Source: Glandiceps talaboti (taxonomy: Eukaryota; Hemichordata; Enteropneusta; Spengelidae). Taken from it: a DNA stretch of 40,000 nucleotides. Under the pieces are notes generated by a model. The model saw only the letters and a program-made list of their open reading frames with translations, was not told the origin of the DNA and did no database searches. The position numbers and the translations under genes are program-made. The stretch lies in assembly GCF_964340395.1 (NCBI RefSeq), contig NC_135564.1, forward strand, positions 2,965,361 through 3,005,360, in the 5' to 3' direction. Below are positions 1 through 31,009 of the stretch, piece after piece. Each line of letters starts with the position of its first letter. Within the stretch, counting starts at the first letter, position 1.

Positions 1-1550
1 TAATCTTTACTTGTGAACAGTTGAAAGATGGAGTACTCTCTCAGACTACAACACGTAGTAAAGGCATTGTTGTAAGTGCAATTTACCCCATAAATAAAAC
101 ACATTCAATTCTATGATAAATGTTGACGTTCTGATATAAATAGCTTGCCATCGATATAGGACAGTCCCACTATGAACTAGAAATATACTAATACTTGCGG
201 TCCCAACACCCAAAAATCAATTTGATTTGATCTTGTGTATACAGATACGAAAAATACGTTTAGCCACAAGTGATGTAATACTGTTTACGGTGCACAATAT
301 TACGAGTACGTCATTGTACCTAACAAAACATTTTTGAAAAAAACCCCGTTCCAGTTGCAGTTAGTGCAGCAGCATAACATTCATTTACTTAAAGCTGCAT
401 CTTGTAATGAGAGGTGTCTAATTATATTGGTTGAAATGAACTGTTTGAATATTAAAGCAGCTTCGAGTCTCTTCATTACCATTCAAGGCATTATTTTCCC
501 ACATCCCCCATATATTTGACATCTCATCTTTTGTATCCATTGATGACGGCTCAACAAATACGGAAGGAAAAACGTGGTTTGGCATGATGGAATAGAAATA
601 AACCAAAAAGGTGAAAACGACCTGTATATAGTAGCATAGAGTAAAGGAATGGGTGTATTAAATGTCATCCTTTGATCCAAGGCCATTAGTTCCCTATTTC
701 GATTCCAATGACAACTTACATTAGTAAAACATATATGCAGAGAAGCGGGTGTGCATTTCGTGGACAGTTTTTATGCACTGACTAAATATGTTCATTTGTC
801 ATTCAAAACCGACAGGGATGCACGTCGATCCAACCAGAGACTCTCGTTGAAGTCACGTGTCAAAGCGATGTTTCTCAAATGAACAACAACCTGTATAGCT
901 AAGTAAATACAGTATTCGAATGATCATCCATATACTGTGTAACTTGGGATTCATCGCATTCAACTCGAAGGTAAAGTTTACAATTTTTTAAATTAACTTT
1001 AAGCAATTAGTGAATATAGAAATTGACCTTTTTAGAAAAGTATTTTGTGAGAGTTGCGATTTGAATGAAACGAAAACGAAAACATTAATAATCACAACAT
1101 GTGTAACGAGTGAGTGTTGTCAATATTGTATTTCAAAGACTCATCGCTGGCACCATTTCCTAAAATATCAAACCGGTAATAACTTTAATAGCCGCTCGGA
1201 GCCGGGACAAAGTAGGGATTTAGTCTTTTTATGGGAGATGGACTTGAAGTAGTCTGCATACTAAAACATATAGCCATCACTTGCTATTGGCAGAACACAA
1301 GCCAAGTATTGAGGCAAAATACATCCGATGATGAAATTAACCATACGTAAACTAGAATGCCATGGAAAAAACCTATCATGTCTTCAACCACACCAGGAGG
1401 TGATCTTTAAAGTCATCGAAAGCATGCACCGATGTTCAAATTATACTATTGAGATTTTATGAAAGTATTTTCAGCCGTTTGAAAAAATAGGTAACATCAG
1501 CTCATATCACTTTAAAGCACGAGGGAAATGCGACGAGAAAATGTTCTTAT
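1..1550. other. Non-coding stretch, nothing recognised
   Basis: AT-rich sequence with only short open frames. None has flanking splice sites, a recognisable domain or coding-like composition. I see no RNA gene, promoter or mobile element that I can support. Confidence 0.5.
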
Positions 1551-2020
1551 GATGTAAGCATCGAAAGGGGTAATGCAACTGAAACTTACATGATGCCGTA
1601 TCGAAAGGAGTAATGCCACTGAAAATTACATGATGCAGCATCGAAAGGGGTAATGCAACTGAAAATCACATGATGCAGCATCGAAAGGGGTAATACCACT
1701 GAAAATTATATGATGCAGCATCGAAAGGGGTAATGCCACTGAAAATCACATGATGCAGCATCGAAAAAGGTTAATGCCACTGAAATTTATATGATGCAGC
1801 ATCGAAAGGGGTAATGCCACTGAAATTTAAAAGATGCAGCATCGAAAGGGGTAATACCACTGAGAAATATATGATGCAAGCAGTCCACTGAAAATTACAT
1901 GGTGCAAGCAGTCTTTTCAGCTTGCAGCATCGAAAGGGGTAATACCATTGAAAATTACATGATGCAAGCAGTCTTTTCAGTTTGCAGCATCGAAAGGTGT
2001 AATACCACTGAAAATAACAT
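1551..2020. repeat. Minisatellite, unit about 40 bp, roughly ten copies
   Basis: Tandem copies of a unit containing CATCGAAAGGGGTAAT, then CCACTGAAAATTACATGATG, spaced about 40 bp apart. Copies differ by a few substitutions. The last two units are longer because of an extra AAGCAGTCTTTTCAG block. A 40-bp unit shifts frame at every copy, so the open frames crossing it on either strand are not expected to be protein-coding. Confidence 0.9.
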
Positions 2021-3919
2021 ATATAAATACACGAGTTATCAAAGCGTAGGACAAATCTGCCCAATGGGAAATCTGCGTAGACTTGGAGTAAGCATATATA
2101 GACAAGACAGCTTAGAATTGAATAAAGAACTGAAATTGTATTACAGTATTATCTACATCAAAGGATATTAAGATATTAATGTCTCAGCACGATTTTCGAA
2201 GTAATTTACTTCGACAATAGAATTGCGTACATGTACTGTATGTTACCATGGTAAGTTGTGGTCGAATCTAACGAGTATCAGGCGTTCTCTTTCTATAGGA
2301 GAAAGGGAAAAAAAGAAGATATATATTTCAAAGAAGATAGCTGTGATTAAAACAACGTCTTTTCTTTTGAATAATGTTTTTTGATACGTTGTACTGTGGT
2401 ACATGTAATATAGAGTTGGTAATTATCAGATGTATATGCTTAAAAGCTTGTACTTCTTCAGCCCTTTTATGGAGTAGCGAATACAGATCTCGGCGAACAA
2501 GTTTAAAGAAATGCATTTCTGGTCGATCGGAGAATTTTGTTAACAGAGCAAAAGCTATACGTTAGTCTAGTTTGTGCAGGGATACATTAATTTCGCAGTT
2601 ATCTTTTTGGATGTCATTATCTTAGGTTTTTCGTTGTGGAGACGTTACCTATTTTGTCTTTTAGCATTGTAAGTTGACGAGAAATTATCCATAATTGATA
2701 TTTAGAATCACGTATTGTTAGATTACATAGTGCGAATACTGTTTTAAAAGTTTATCACTCGTGTTAGTTCACGTAAGAACTTTTCAGCCACGTCACCTTT
2801 CGTTTTGCCTTTCCAGCTTCAGAATAATCCCCACTTGGGTTTTCTTCAAATGCCAAGAAAACGTTTGGCTATCACGACACGTTACACTACATGACATGAT
2901 GTGTCATTATACGAAATGGTGCAGATGTCTTGCCACTTGTTGTAACTAAGTCTTACTTTAGGTAAAATATGCATAGACACGCATTTCAGATTTGGATTCT
3001 CAGACATAACAGACCCAAGATAAAATGAAACACAGTCCTGACAGATAAGAAAGAAGTATTAGGTTAAGAAATAAATGAAATAAATAGGAGGAAAATATTA
3101 TCAGTGTGAAAAAATTATTTCCAAGGAAAATCAACAATTTGTTTCCTTTCCTAAAGAAGCGGACTCCCTGATAAGCATTTATGAATGTCTGTATTTTTTT
3201 TACTGTTTTCTGTCGATGGAAATCTGAAATGTAAATGGAGAGAACATGTATATCAACCTTTAAGCACTCAGTAATCACAAAACACAAAAAAAACGAAAAG
3301 AAAAAAATGAGTAAAATGTATGGTATCCAACAAAAGAGCAAAAATAGAGAAAACGGAAACAGACAAAGAATGATAAAGAGAACAAGGGAAAATGAAGAAT
3401 TTCTACAACAACAGAGGCCTTAAGTTTCGAGATGTCATTCAATAGTACGTTAAAATCCAATTCGTGTCGTAAACGTGATTCATAATTTTGTATTGGCCAC
3501 TTTCTAGTAGTGTAACAATAAACGTGTTGGTTCACTCACACTACATCTACATATTTCCAATTTGTTGGCTAATATATAGTTATTATCCACTACCTATACT
3601 CACACTTATTTCGTTTATTACTCGACGACGTCCCTAACGAACTCTTTCATAACCGTGTTCATATCCCGTGACTCAATTATCGTTAACATTTGAATAATGT
3701 TATGGCGTACGGTACAGGTCGCCCTTTGTGAACTAAATAATATATACATGTATATGAACTAAACAACATGTCATTTTGAGATACTCATAAAAAGATTAGC
3801 AGGAGACATCCATAAAGGTTAGCTTTACTTTGAGACAAAACACCTACCTGACAATCTTATGTATGACGAATGGATCGTAAATACTTTTACCAGTCTGTAG
3901 ACGCCGATCAGCGTTACGT
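2021..3919. other. Non-coding stretch, nothing recognised
   Basis: Short open frames on both strands lack splice signals and recognisable motifs. The A/T-rich stretch around 3230-3420 yields Lys/Arg/Asn-rich frames that look like composition rather than coding. Confidence 0.45.
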
Positions 3920-3952
<33 letters not shown>

Positions 3953-4631
3953 AACACAGACACAGACACAGACACAGACACATACACAGACAGACACACA
4001 CATAGACACAGACACAGACAGACAGACAGACACAGACACAGATACAGCCTCAGATACAGACACAGACACAGACACATACACCTACACCTACACATACACA
4101 AACACAGACACAGACCCAGACACAGACACAGACACATACACATACACAAACACAGACACAGCCTCAGATACAGAAACAGACACTGATACAGCCTCAGATA
4201 CATACACAGACACTGACACAGGCACAGGCACAGGAACAGGCACAGACACAGGCACAGGCACAAACACAGACACAGACACAGACACAGACACAGACACAGC
4301 CTCAGACACTGACACAGCCACAGGCACAGATACAGACACAGCCTCAGATACAGACACAGACACAGACAGAGATACTGTCTGTCTGTCTGTCTGTCTGTCT
4401 GTATGTATGTATGTATGTATGTATGTATGTATGTATGTATGTATGTATGTATGTATGTATGTGTGTCTGTATGTATGTATGTCTGTCTGTCTCTCTGCCT
4501 CTCTGTCTCCCTGTCTGTCTCTGTCGCTGTCAGTGTCTCTGTCTCTCTCTCTGTCTGTCTATCTCCCTCCCTCCCTCTCGCTCTCTCTCTCTCCCTCCCT
4601 CCCTCCCCCTCTCTCTGTCTGTCTCTCTGTA

Positions 4632-4674
<43 letters not shown>

Positions 4675-4675
4675 G

Positions 4676-4755
<80 letters not shown>
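3920..4755. repeat. Large compound microsatellite (GACACA, GTCT, GTAT, CT)
   Basis: About 840 bp of simple sequence. First comes a degenerate CAGACA/CAGGCA hexamer array to about 4375. A GTCT run follows, then a GTAT run to about 4460, mixed CTGT/CTCC/CTCT, another GTCT run near 4635-4675, and finally a pure CT run to 4755. Long frames in all phases (Thr-Asp, Val-Ser, Cys-Leu-Ser polymers) are products of the repeat. Confidence 0.95.
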
Positions 4756-4759
<4 letters not shown>

Positions 4760-5430
4760 CGATATCAGTAAAGTACCCAGTCTATTGACGAATGTCTTTC
4801 TTAATCGAGTTTTTAAAACACCAGCCATTCAGTCATACGATCGGAACTAAACCAACCTACGTGGACATATGAACGGGGATTTATTGACAACACAAGGCTA
4901 AATAAATATTATACTGTACAGTACTGACGGCGTTATTCTTAGTTGCTATTTGTCTGTATATTTGTGTAGTGGAGGATATAGCTGCCGTATATACGATTCA
5001 TATGACAAATAAATCAATTTATATAACTATCAACGTTGGAAGTTTTACTTAGTTCTAGAGACTTATAATAATTAATTTTTAATCTGTCTCTACAACAATG
5101 TAACAAAATACTGACGCTAGTACATGTACATGCAAATGCCATAACGCCTCATTTCATATTCTTCATGACTTGCAATGATGTCCCATCCAATTCCCAAAAG
5201 CATTGATTAAATTAAAAATGACAGCATTGTGAGTTCGTATTAATATGCAATTTAATTAAATGCTGGGTGTTCCATCAACATTTGGTTGAATTTAATTTGA
5301 TTAATTCATTATTGATATGGAGTGGATATATTTCATAAAATACTTCCTAATGTCGACAAGAGGTTTCTGAAATGATGTGTTAACAACATCGACATAACAC
5401 ATATCAATGTAAGCCTTTTATGGCATCATA
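4756..5430. other. Non-coding stretch, nothing recognised
   Basis: AT-rich, with stops dense in all frames. No RNA gene or repeat was recognised. Confidence 0.4.
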
Positions 5431-5665
5431 ATAATTCAATGGTTACAGTGTGCGGTTTTGAGTCTGCAGGTTACTTGTTGGAGCCTTACCACGACTGTTT
5501 GTTTCAGAATAGTTAAAGTCCTTGGGCAAGATTTCAACACGATTGTGCCAAGTCAACCCAGCAGTATAATTTTGGACCTGGTAGGATAGGGTTACATTGT
5601 GAATGCTTTAATCATATGCCCTCACGGTGACTAAAACTGTATACTCCACAGGGAATAGATAAAGT
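5431..5665 (+). mobile_element. Candidate degraded tRNA-derived SINE
   Basis: The 5' part resembles a decayed pol III promoter: TGGTTACAGTG near 5440 is A-box-like and GGTTACTTGTTGGAGCC near 5470 is B-box-like. Downstream is CCTTGGGCAAGATTTCAACA, then CCAAGTCAACCCAGCAGTATAA and GGACCTGGTAGGATAG. This layout is like tRNA-derived SINEs with a conserved central CTTGGGCAAG block, known in several marine animals. The 3' end and target-site duplication were not found, so the limits are approximate. The family is inferred from memory of the pattern. Confidence 0.5.
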
Positions 5666-7778
5666 ATAAAGCCGTTGTATCTAGATATTCCAGGGTGATG
5701 TAAAATCAAATTTTCCTCATAACTTTGCACCGTGTCAGTACTATAGAAGTCCTGGCTACTAGATCATCATCAAACAAATATGTGTTTATAACTTTGTTTA
5801 TCAGTCATTCACATAATATATATTCTCTGAGAATCCGATTAATATTGTTTTCACCTTGGAATATATTTCTTTCTTGGTAGTTTATGGTGTTTTGAGCAAA
5901 CAAGACATACACACGGAAAGAGAAAAGTGCGTTTAGATTATCTGTTTGAAAGTTTCATAAGTTTGTTTTAAAACATAAATAAACAATATATTTTGTATAT
6001 AGACCTTTTCGACACAATGCTTTATAATTATTACACCTGACACGAATAGGTTAGGGCAGAGATAATGAAATATTACTACCTAAAAACAAGTGGTGGTTAA
6101 TTAAGGATAACATACTTATGGTTAATACAGTAAAACTAAATGTGGTTTATTCATTAACTGAAATATTGCAAATTTATATTCAAGTCATGATACCAAAATA
6201 TGTGAACGTCTTCATGTTCATGCTGTCACACACTTTAAATGTAACATACTTTGAAATAAGTAGTTGTGTATTGAAGGCATAGAATAAATGATTTGAACTT
6301 AGAAGACTTTCCATCTTATATGGAGATAATGTACTCACGTTCGTGATGATTCAACATTTTGGTGGTAATCATTGACTGTATTTACCTACAACATTAAGAA
6401 TAATAATATTTGAAATGGTCATGAAAAAGGCCATTTATCTGAAAGCTCGTGAAACTCGCCAAAATAATCACACCGACTTAACTACTTATCTGTCGTGTTT
6501 TAATGACAGTACTAACAATATATCCGGAAACGCAATAATCTTGCAGATTATGTTTTGCCAGTAATACTTTGAAATTGAAATACCTCAATAATCACACATG
6601 TTCAAATTACTTTTCAAGCAACAGTAACTGTAACTATGCTAGTTTGAGTTGTGATAAAACTCTGGGTGAAGCTATTTACTCAGAAAGGTTGTTTTCCTGT
6701 CAGTAATAACTCTATAAGCACCAAGGCGAAATTTAACATTGCCGTGCGATTCGATTTTAATCATATTTTTTCAAGCAAGGACTCGACTGAGTATTAAAAT
6801 TCAAAACCTCAAAATGTCATTTAAAAGTATTCGATCACGGTTTGTACATACAAGGTATGAACACTGGGTAATTTGTAACTCTTTTACAAATGTATATTAG
6901 TTTGACCAACGTAATATATCAATAAAGGCAGGACGTGGCAGTAGCTGAAATGAAACTTCTCAAAAAACGCGCCTTTCATGTTTACCCGTAGATATCCATG
7001 TATATTTGATAAGCTCTGACAGTACTCGCCATAAACACAATACAAATGTTTATCATCCATATGTATGTTTTCTAAATTGTAGCTCTATTATAATAGATTG
7101 TATACGTGTAACAACAAACTGGATGTGACAAAATTATTACCCAATCTCAAGTAATGATATATACACTAATAAAACCAGATGTCTTCTTGTCTAATCATTG
7201 ACGAATATTCTAATAATGTGACGTCAAACTAATAAATTTAAATATCTTGTAATGGTGTGTTATGCTAAACAAATCCCTTTTGAGAAAAATGCTATTTACA
7301 TACGTAGTTATGATGATTCTCTTCGGCACTTATGGAAGATATAGAAATTTTTGAAACTAATAACATTTAATATAACAGTCATGTACATGTGCTGTTATAA
7401 TTACCAATATTGAGACCACAAACTTAGTGCCATAGGGTACTCTAAAACATCATTGTAACTACCCTGTCAAGTGTTTTGCCCTGTTGTTCATCTTTATTCA
7501 ACTACAATGTAAATACTTATTTCTGAAATATAGACTCTTCCAAACACAAACAAATGCAATCAGGTATAAAAACAACACAAACATCAGTCCATCCTTGCGA
7601 TATAATGATCTGTCCTTATCTAGAATAGACGAAGTAATGGATATACGAATATAAGCCTTCGTTGTAATCAGGAATCCATATGAATTTTCATTGATCCTTT
7701 TTGTTGTTAAAGGAAACCTGTGTCACGTGATTAATTCATCAGAACACGGTAGTTGGACTTCAGTAGAAGCGTAATGTA
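5666..7778. other. Intergenic sequence upstream of the GPCR gene
   Basis: AT-rich, without coding potential. It must contain the 5' UTR and promoter of the downstream gene, but no TATA box or initiator can be assigned. A CACGTG E-box sits at 7724-7729, about 50 bp before the start codon, which may be chance. Confidence 0.4.
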
Positions 7779-26790
<19,012 letters not shown>

Positions 26791-28270
26791 GCAGCGACTT
26801 GAAGAATTCAGCTTCTCGCTAGCTCAGTATCCCTTTTGAAGTCTGTCAAACTTATGTACAGTACAGGTGTTTATACAATCCACAGTCCCAGTTTAATCCG
26901 TCCATTTATTGTAAATTATATGTATAACATATATATGAAGATAATTAATGTGTGTATCCGCTGCCAAAATTAAATTCTGTCAATATTTATAGAAAATCCA
27001 ACAATATTGTAATGTCAATGCACAACTTTACTAGTAGAAAGTGTATTGTTGCTGAATGTGTTTGTTTTTCGAATCTAACTTTGAACTTGAACGATAACTT
27101 GCAACCACAGCACTGCTGTACAAGTAGACAGGTACCGCATCAATCGAAAGTTACGATAAAGTTACCTCCGTTAAAATAACAACGTCAAATTTGTGAAGCT
27201 GGTGTTTCTATCTTGAAAGTCGAGACTTGTACCAACTTTAACTCGGAAACACGGTGGAATGGCAGTTCTATCTAACCGTTACTATAGTAACAATATCATG
27301 AAAGCCTATAGCATGTGGCCTTTGTAATGTGGTCAATTAGCAAATGAAAAAGTATACTTTTACACTTGATATGGCTGCTATAAACGATTGTTGTAGATAC
27401 AGAAAATGCTTTACTTTGGTGTTATGGGTTGTATTGATATGTAGGTATGTACAGGGTAACTATCGAATCTGCAAGAAAATTGATAATTCATGACTGTCTT
27501 CGGAGAAAGTAGAACAAATGGCCAACTTAATCACAGCATAGTCAGTTCTTGTTTACGTTTTGTTTCCTGAATTTCTTGTATGTAAAGGTCGATAGCATAA
27601 CATTAATTCATTAATTCGTTTATTCATATTCAGTTTCTATTCTGCTTCTACGTCACCTAGTAGCAGGAAGATCCTAGCCTACCCGTAGACTTGAAAGACT
27701 AATGCTACTACACTATTTCAGCTATCCTGCCATTTGATTTTTTGAATTTGATATTTTGAATTTTCGAAAGTTCTTGGTAAAGTTTTCATATATTATATAA
27801 CTAGTTGAATGTATGAAAATAATTGACATCGTGTATTGTACCGTTTTTATTGATAAAGAAAAGTTGTTCGATTTATCATATCTATCTATCTATCTATCTA
27901 AATGTAATTATAAAGTAATTAGTCGTCACTGAAATGGTTACCGGTACAATTTCTACGTAAAGTTTAATTTTCTAAGAATGACACAGATAAGTTACAAAAA
28001 TAATGTTCTTGAGGCCTTTTTTGGACAAAGTCACAATATTGCTGTGATGGCAAAGGTACATATTGAAATAACGTATAGATTACATTTATGATATGTAATA
28101 CCATGTAAAAACAGTCTGTCAAATAAAAAAAATGAAATTTACAAAAATTAATTCGATGATCGACATATTCATTTTCTTGATAATGTATCTTTTTCCCATT
28201 CTCATAAGAAGTTAAACTTCACTCTTATTCCATATCCAATAAAATAAAGCAATCTTATATGCTACAATTA
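26791..28270. other. 3' UTR and intergenic sequence
   Basis: AT-rich. It must begin with the GPCR 3' UTR. Open frames are short and unremarkable. A small ATCT run lies at 27882-27900. AATAAA hexamers at 28122 and 28238 are possible distal poly(A) signals. Confidence 0.5.
26969..26974 (+). terminator. Possible polyadenylation signal ATTAAA
   Basis: An ATTAAA hexamer 179 bp after the GPCR stop codon. Canonical AATAAA occurs only further away at 28122 and 28238. The site actually used cannot be decided from sequence. Confidence 0.25.
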
Positions 28271-28273
28271 AAC

Positions 28274-28286
28274 ATGTCTGTCTGTA

Positions 28287-28337
<51 letters not shown>

Positions 28338-28412
28338 ATGTATGTATGTATGTATGTATGTATGTATGTATGTATGTATGTATGTATGTATGTATGTATG
28401 TATGTGTGTGTG

Positions 28413-28444
<32 letters not shown>

Positions 28445-28675
28445 TGTATGCATGTATGTATGTATGTATGTATGTATGTATGTATGTATAGTATGTATGT
28501 ATGTATGTATGTATGTATGTATGTATGTATGTATAGTATGTATGTATGTATGTATGTATGTATGTATGTATGTATGTATGTATGTATGTATGTATAGTAT
28601 GTATGTATGTATGTATGTATGTATGTATGTATGTATGTATAGTATGTATGTATGTATGTATGTATGTATGTATGT
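28274..28675. repeat. GTCT/GTAT tetranucleotide microsatellite, about 400 bp
   Basis: GTCT units to about 28337, then GTAT units with a few interruptions (GTATAGTATG, CATG) to 28675. Frames on both strands are repeat artefacts. It is the reverse complement of the array at 29309-29616. Confidence 0.96.
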
Positions 28676-28980
28676 ACCTTAGTATAGTAATTGGCATAGT
28701 AATTAATTTCATCAGTAGACAATAAGGAACTGGCCATATCTTTGGCAAACCATAGGTGTATGGTCTAGACAATTGGACTATTCACAGTTGGCATGTCACT
28801 GAAATGAAATACCATTTCATACCATTTTTTAAAAATCATTTGTCATTTTTCCATTCTTATGTTATCGACGTCTTTCATATACATATATTCGTATTCACTA
28901 TCAGTTGGTCAAGTCATACGATTATCGTTTTTTTTGTTCTTTTGTATACATTTTCAATATCAATAAAAAAATTCCCACAG

Positions 28981-29227
28981 ACTCCTTTTCATTAGATATG
29001 AAGATGGTATGCGTTACGTAAACAATAAAGAATATGACAATGAAAACAGAAAATCAAAATTTCGATCCAATAGAGCGTATATAAAAGGAGAAGTCGGCGT
29101 GTCATTGCAAACTAAACATGTTAGGACTCGTGAAAATGTCAATATCCAGTCAAAGCGAACACAATCTGTGGAATATCGTGACAGAGCTTTGTCCATTTTC
29201 AGTCAGACTGTAAAGAGAGTGAAATAA
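28981..29227 (+). CDS. Candidate terminal exon of an unknown transcript
   Basis: After a T-rich tract and TTCCCACAG the phase-2 frame LLFIRYEDGMRYVNNKEYD stays open for 81 codons to TAA at 29225. The product is basic and polar, ending in FSQTVKRVK. No family is recognised. It cannot join GPCR exon 19 in phase (19 ends in phase 0). It lies between two inverted tetranucleotide arrays. It could equally be a chance frame in A-rich DNA. Confidence 0.22.
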
Positions 29228-29308
29228 ATCACCAAACACACCAATGTGGTACAAAGGAACTACCGAAGGGCGTCTTAAACGTGGATAACTTACCAATTCA
29301 GCTTTTTC

Positions 29309-29616
29309 ATACATACATACATACATACATACATACATACATACATACATACATACATACATACATACATACATACGTACGTACGTACGTACGTACATGT
29401 ACGTACGTATGTACGTACGTACATACATACATACATACATTGTACATACATACACATGTACATACATACATGCATACATACATACATACATACATACATA
29501 CATACATACATACATACATACATCCATACATGCATACATACATACATACATACATACATACATACATACATACATACATACATACATACATACATACATA
29601 CATACATACATACATA
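29309..29616. repeat. CATA/CGTA tetranucleotide microsatellite, about 300 bp
   Basis: ATAC repeats with a GTAC block around 29377-29420 and scattered variants. It interrupts the LINE relic on its right side, so the relic's last residues run straight into the repeat on the - strand. Confidence 0.96.
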
Positions 29617-30470
29617 CTTGACTTTTTGTGTACACCTAACACTTGTTTTGCAAAATTGAGAATGTATTTGTTCAAAAGGGTGTTTATCACTAAACAAATG
29701 TTTGATAAAACTTTATTACCAAGTTCTTGACACTGTTTTGACCTGTATAGTTTAAAGGTAAAAGCTCCCCAAACTTCTGAACCATACCTTATAATGGACG
29801 AGACTGTGCTTCTGAAGAGCTAAAGAGCTGTTTTTGGAGATACTATACGATTATATAAGGATAGTCTCAGTGCACCTAGTGCACGCTGTGCTTTCATAAC
29901 TAAATTGTCAATTACTAGTTAAAATTTACCGCTACTTTGAAAGATAATTCCCAAGTATGTATATGATGGTACGATTTGTACCTTTTCTGCACCTAGGTAA
30001 AAATCACTGTCAATCATTCTGACTAGCTTATTGAAAATAATAACTATTGTCTTATCATTTAGTAGTGGAATTTGGCGCTATATAAATCTCTTTGATTGAT
30101 TGATTGATTGATTATCAGTAGTAACTTTAAGTTTCCATTTCTTACAATAGTTATATAACTTATCGAGACTATTTTGAAGACCTACATTTGAATCAGATAA
30201 TATAAGAATATAGTATACAAAAAAGTAGACAATTAAATAATGTGTTGTCTAGATTTACAGGATTAGAATAAAAAAAATCCGCAAGGTCATTTATAAAAAT
30301 ATAAAAACAAGAGTGGACTTAAATTACTCCCCTCCCTGTTTGACACCACTTGAAGGTGGACAAGTGATAGTACAACCGTGAACAGTTTCGATGGCATAAT
30401 TTGTTTCACAATACTATGTAATGTTCCTGTGACACCTGATTTAAGTATGTAACCCCGGAGTTTAACTGAG
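29617..30470 (-). pseudogene. Degraded non-LTR retrotransposon reverse transcriptase (jockey/CR1-like)
   Basis: Read on the - strand from high to low coordinates, it shows reverse transcriptase blocks in family order. GVKQGG is at about 30331-30351 and LSPLLF, one frame off, at about 30303-30325. FVYYILILSDS, where YADD is expected, is near 30220. Then come GLQNSLDKLYNYCKKWKLKV, DKTIVIIFNK, YTYLGIIFQSSGKF, MKAQRALGALRLSLYNRIV, IIRYGSEVWGAFTF and ILNFAKQVLGVHKKSS. There are in-frame stops, at least one frameshift, and the catalytic Asp pair is lost. The 5' part and 3' end are missing. It is a dead copy. The clade is inferred from motif style. Confidence 0.85.
30062..30115 (+). mobile_element. 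SINE/LINE tail fragment inserted in the LINE relic
   Basis: GGAATTTGGCGCTATATAAA followed by a GATT tetramer run. GCGCTATATAAA plus short tandem tail is a common 3' end of retroposons in marine animals. It splits the reverse transcriptase frame between KWKLKV and DKTIVIIF. Flanks CTACTAAATGATAA and CTACTGATAA (read on the - strand) look like a diverged target-site duplication. Confidence 0.6.
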
Positions 30471-30909
30471 TAGAAGGTTTGGCTTGAACCTTGAACTTAG
30501 TCAATACTACCCGAGCCGGGTTCAAAAAATGACTCACACACACAAACTACTATGTGGCAGATATCAACTCTCTTTACGTACTTTAATTCCTATACAAACA
30601 TTTGACAATTACTAAGGAGCTCCAAATTGACTGTATTGAGCTGAGATAAAACAAAGCCGGCATACAGTTAAACTCAGTTCACGTTTACACTGAGCGATAT
30701 CACACGACACAGTTCAGTAGATGATTTACTTTGTGTGTTTGCATCATCTGTTTTGTTGCCATATATTTACATACAGTTCAGTCGATCAAGGTCGCGTTGA
30801 TGGATGTGGCGATGACAGGTTGTCCACTGGTTTTTTCCAGATGTCGCTGGTCACTCTCCGTCCGTTGGTTTCCTCAAATGATTGTAACATTAGCCGTCTC
30901 AATCCCAGG
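30471..30909. other. Non-coding stretch, nothing recognised
   Basis: No coding motif is seen. CCGAGCCGGGTTCAAA near 30510 resembles a tRNA T-arm, but no tRNA fold is evident. Confidence 0.4.
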
Positions 30910-31009
30910 CACTCGAATCAATCTGTATGATTTGGGGGAAAATGTATATGAATAAGACATGTATATTCATATACATTTCCCCCCCAAATCATACAGATTG
31001 ATTCGAGTG
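30910..31009. repeat. Near-perfect 45-bp inverted repeat (fold-back)
   Basis: Left arm 30910-30954 and right arm 30964-31009 are complementary except within one homopolymer (five G and four A against seven G and three A). A 9-nt spacer separates them. Arms begin CACTCGAATCAATCTGTATG. The direct repeat TCTCAAT flanks both sides at about 12-18 bp. Confidence 0.93.

Noticed and set aside
1771-2171. Repetitive frames on both strands with FQWYYPFRCCKL or VCSIERGNT
   Set aside because: They come from the 40-bp minisatellite and shift frame between copies.
3844-4850. Long open frames on both strands (Thr-Asp, Val-Ser, Cys-Leu polymers)
   Set aside because: They read through a compound microsatellite; several phases are open at once, as expected for short tandem repeats.
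28212-28772. Frames of His-Thr-Tyr-Ile or Met-Tyr-Val-Cys repeats, also at 29150-29730 and 34084-34742
   Set aside because: They are products of GTAT/CATA arrays, with no flanking coding signal.
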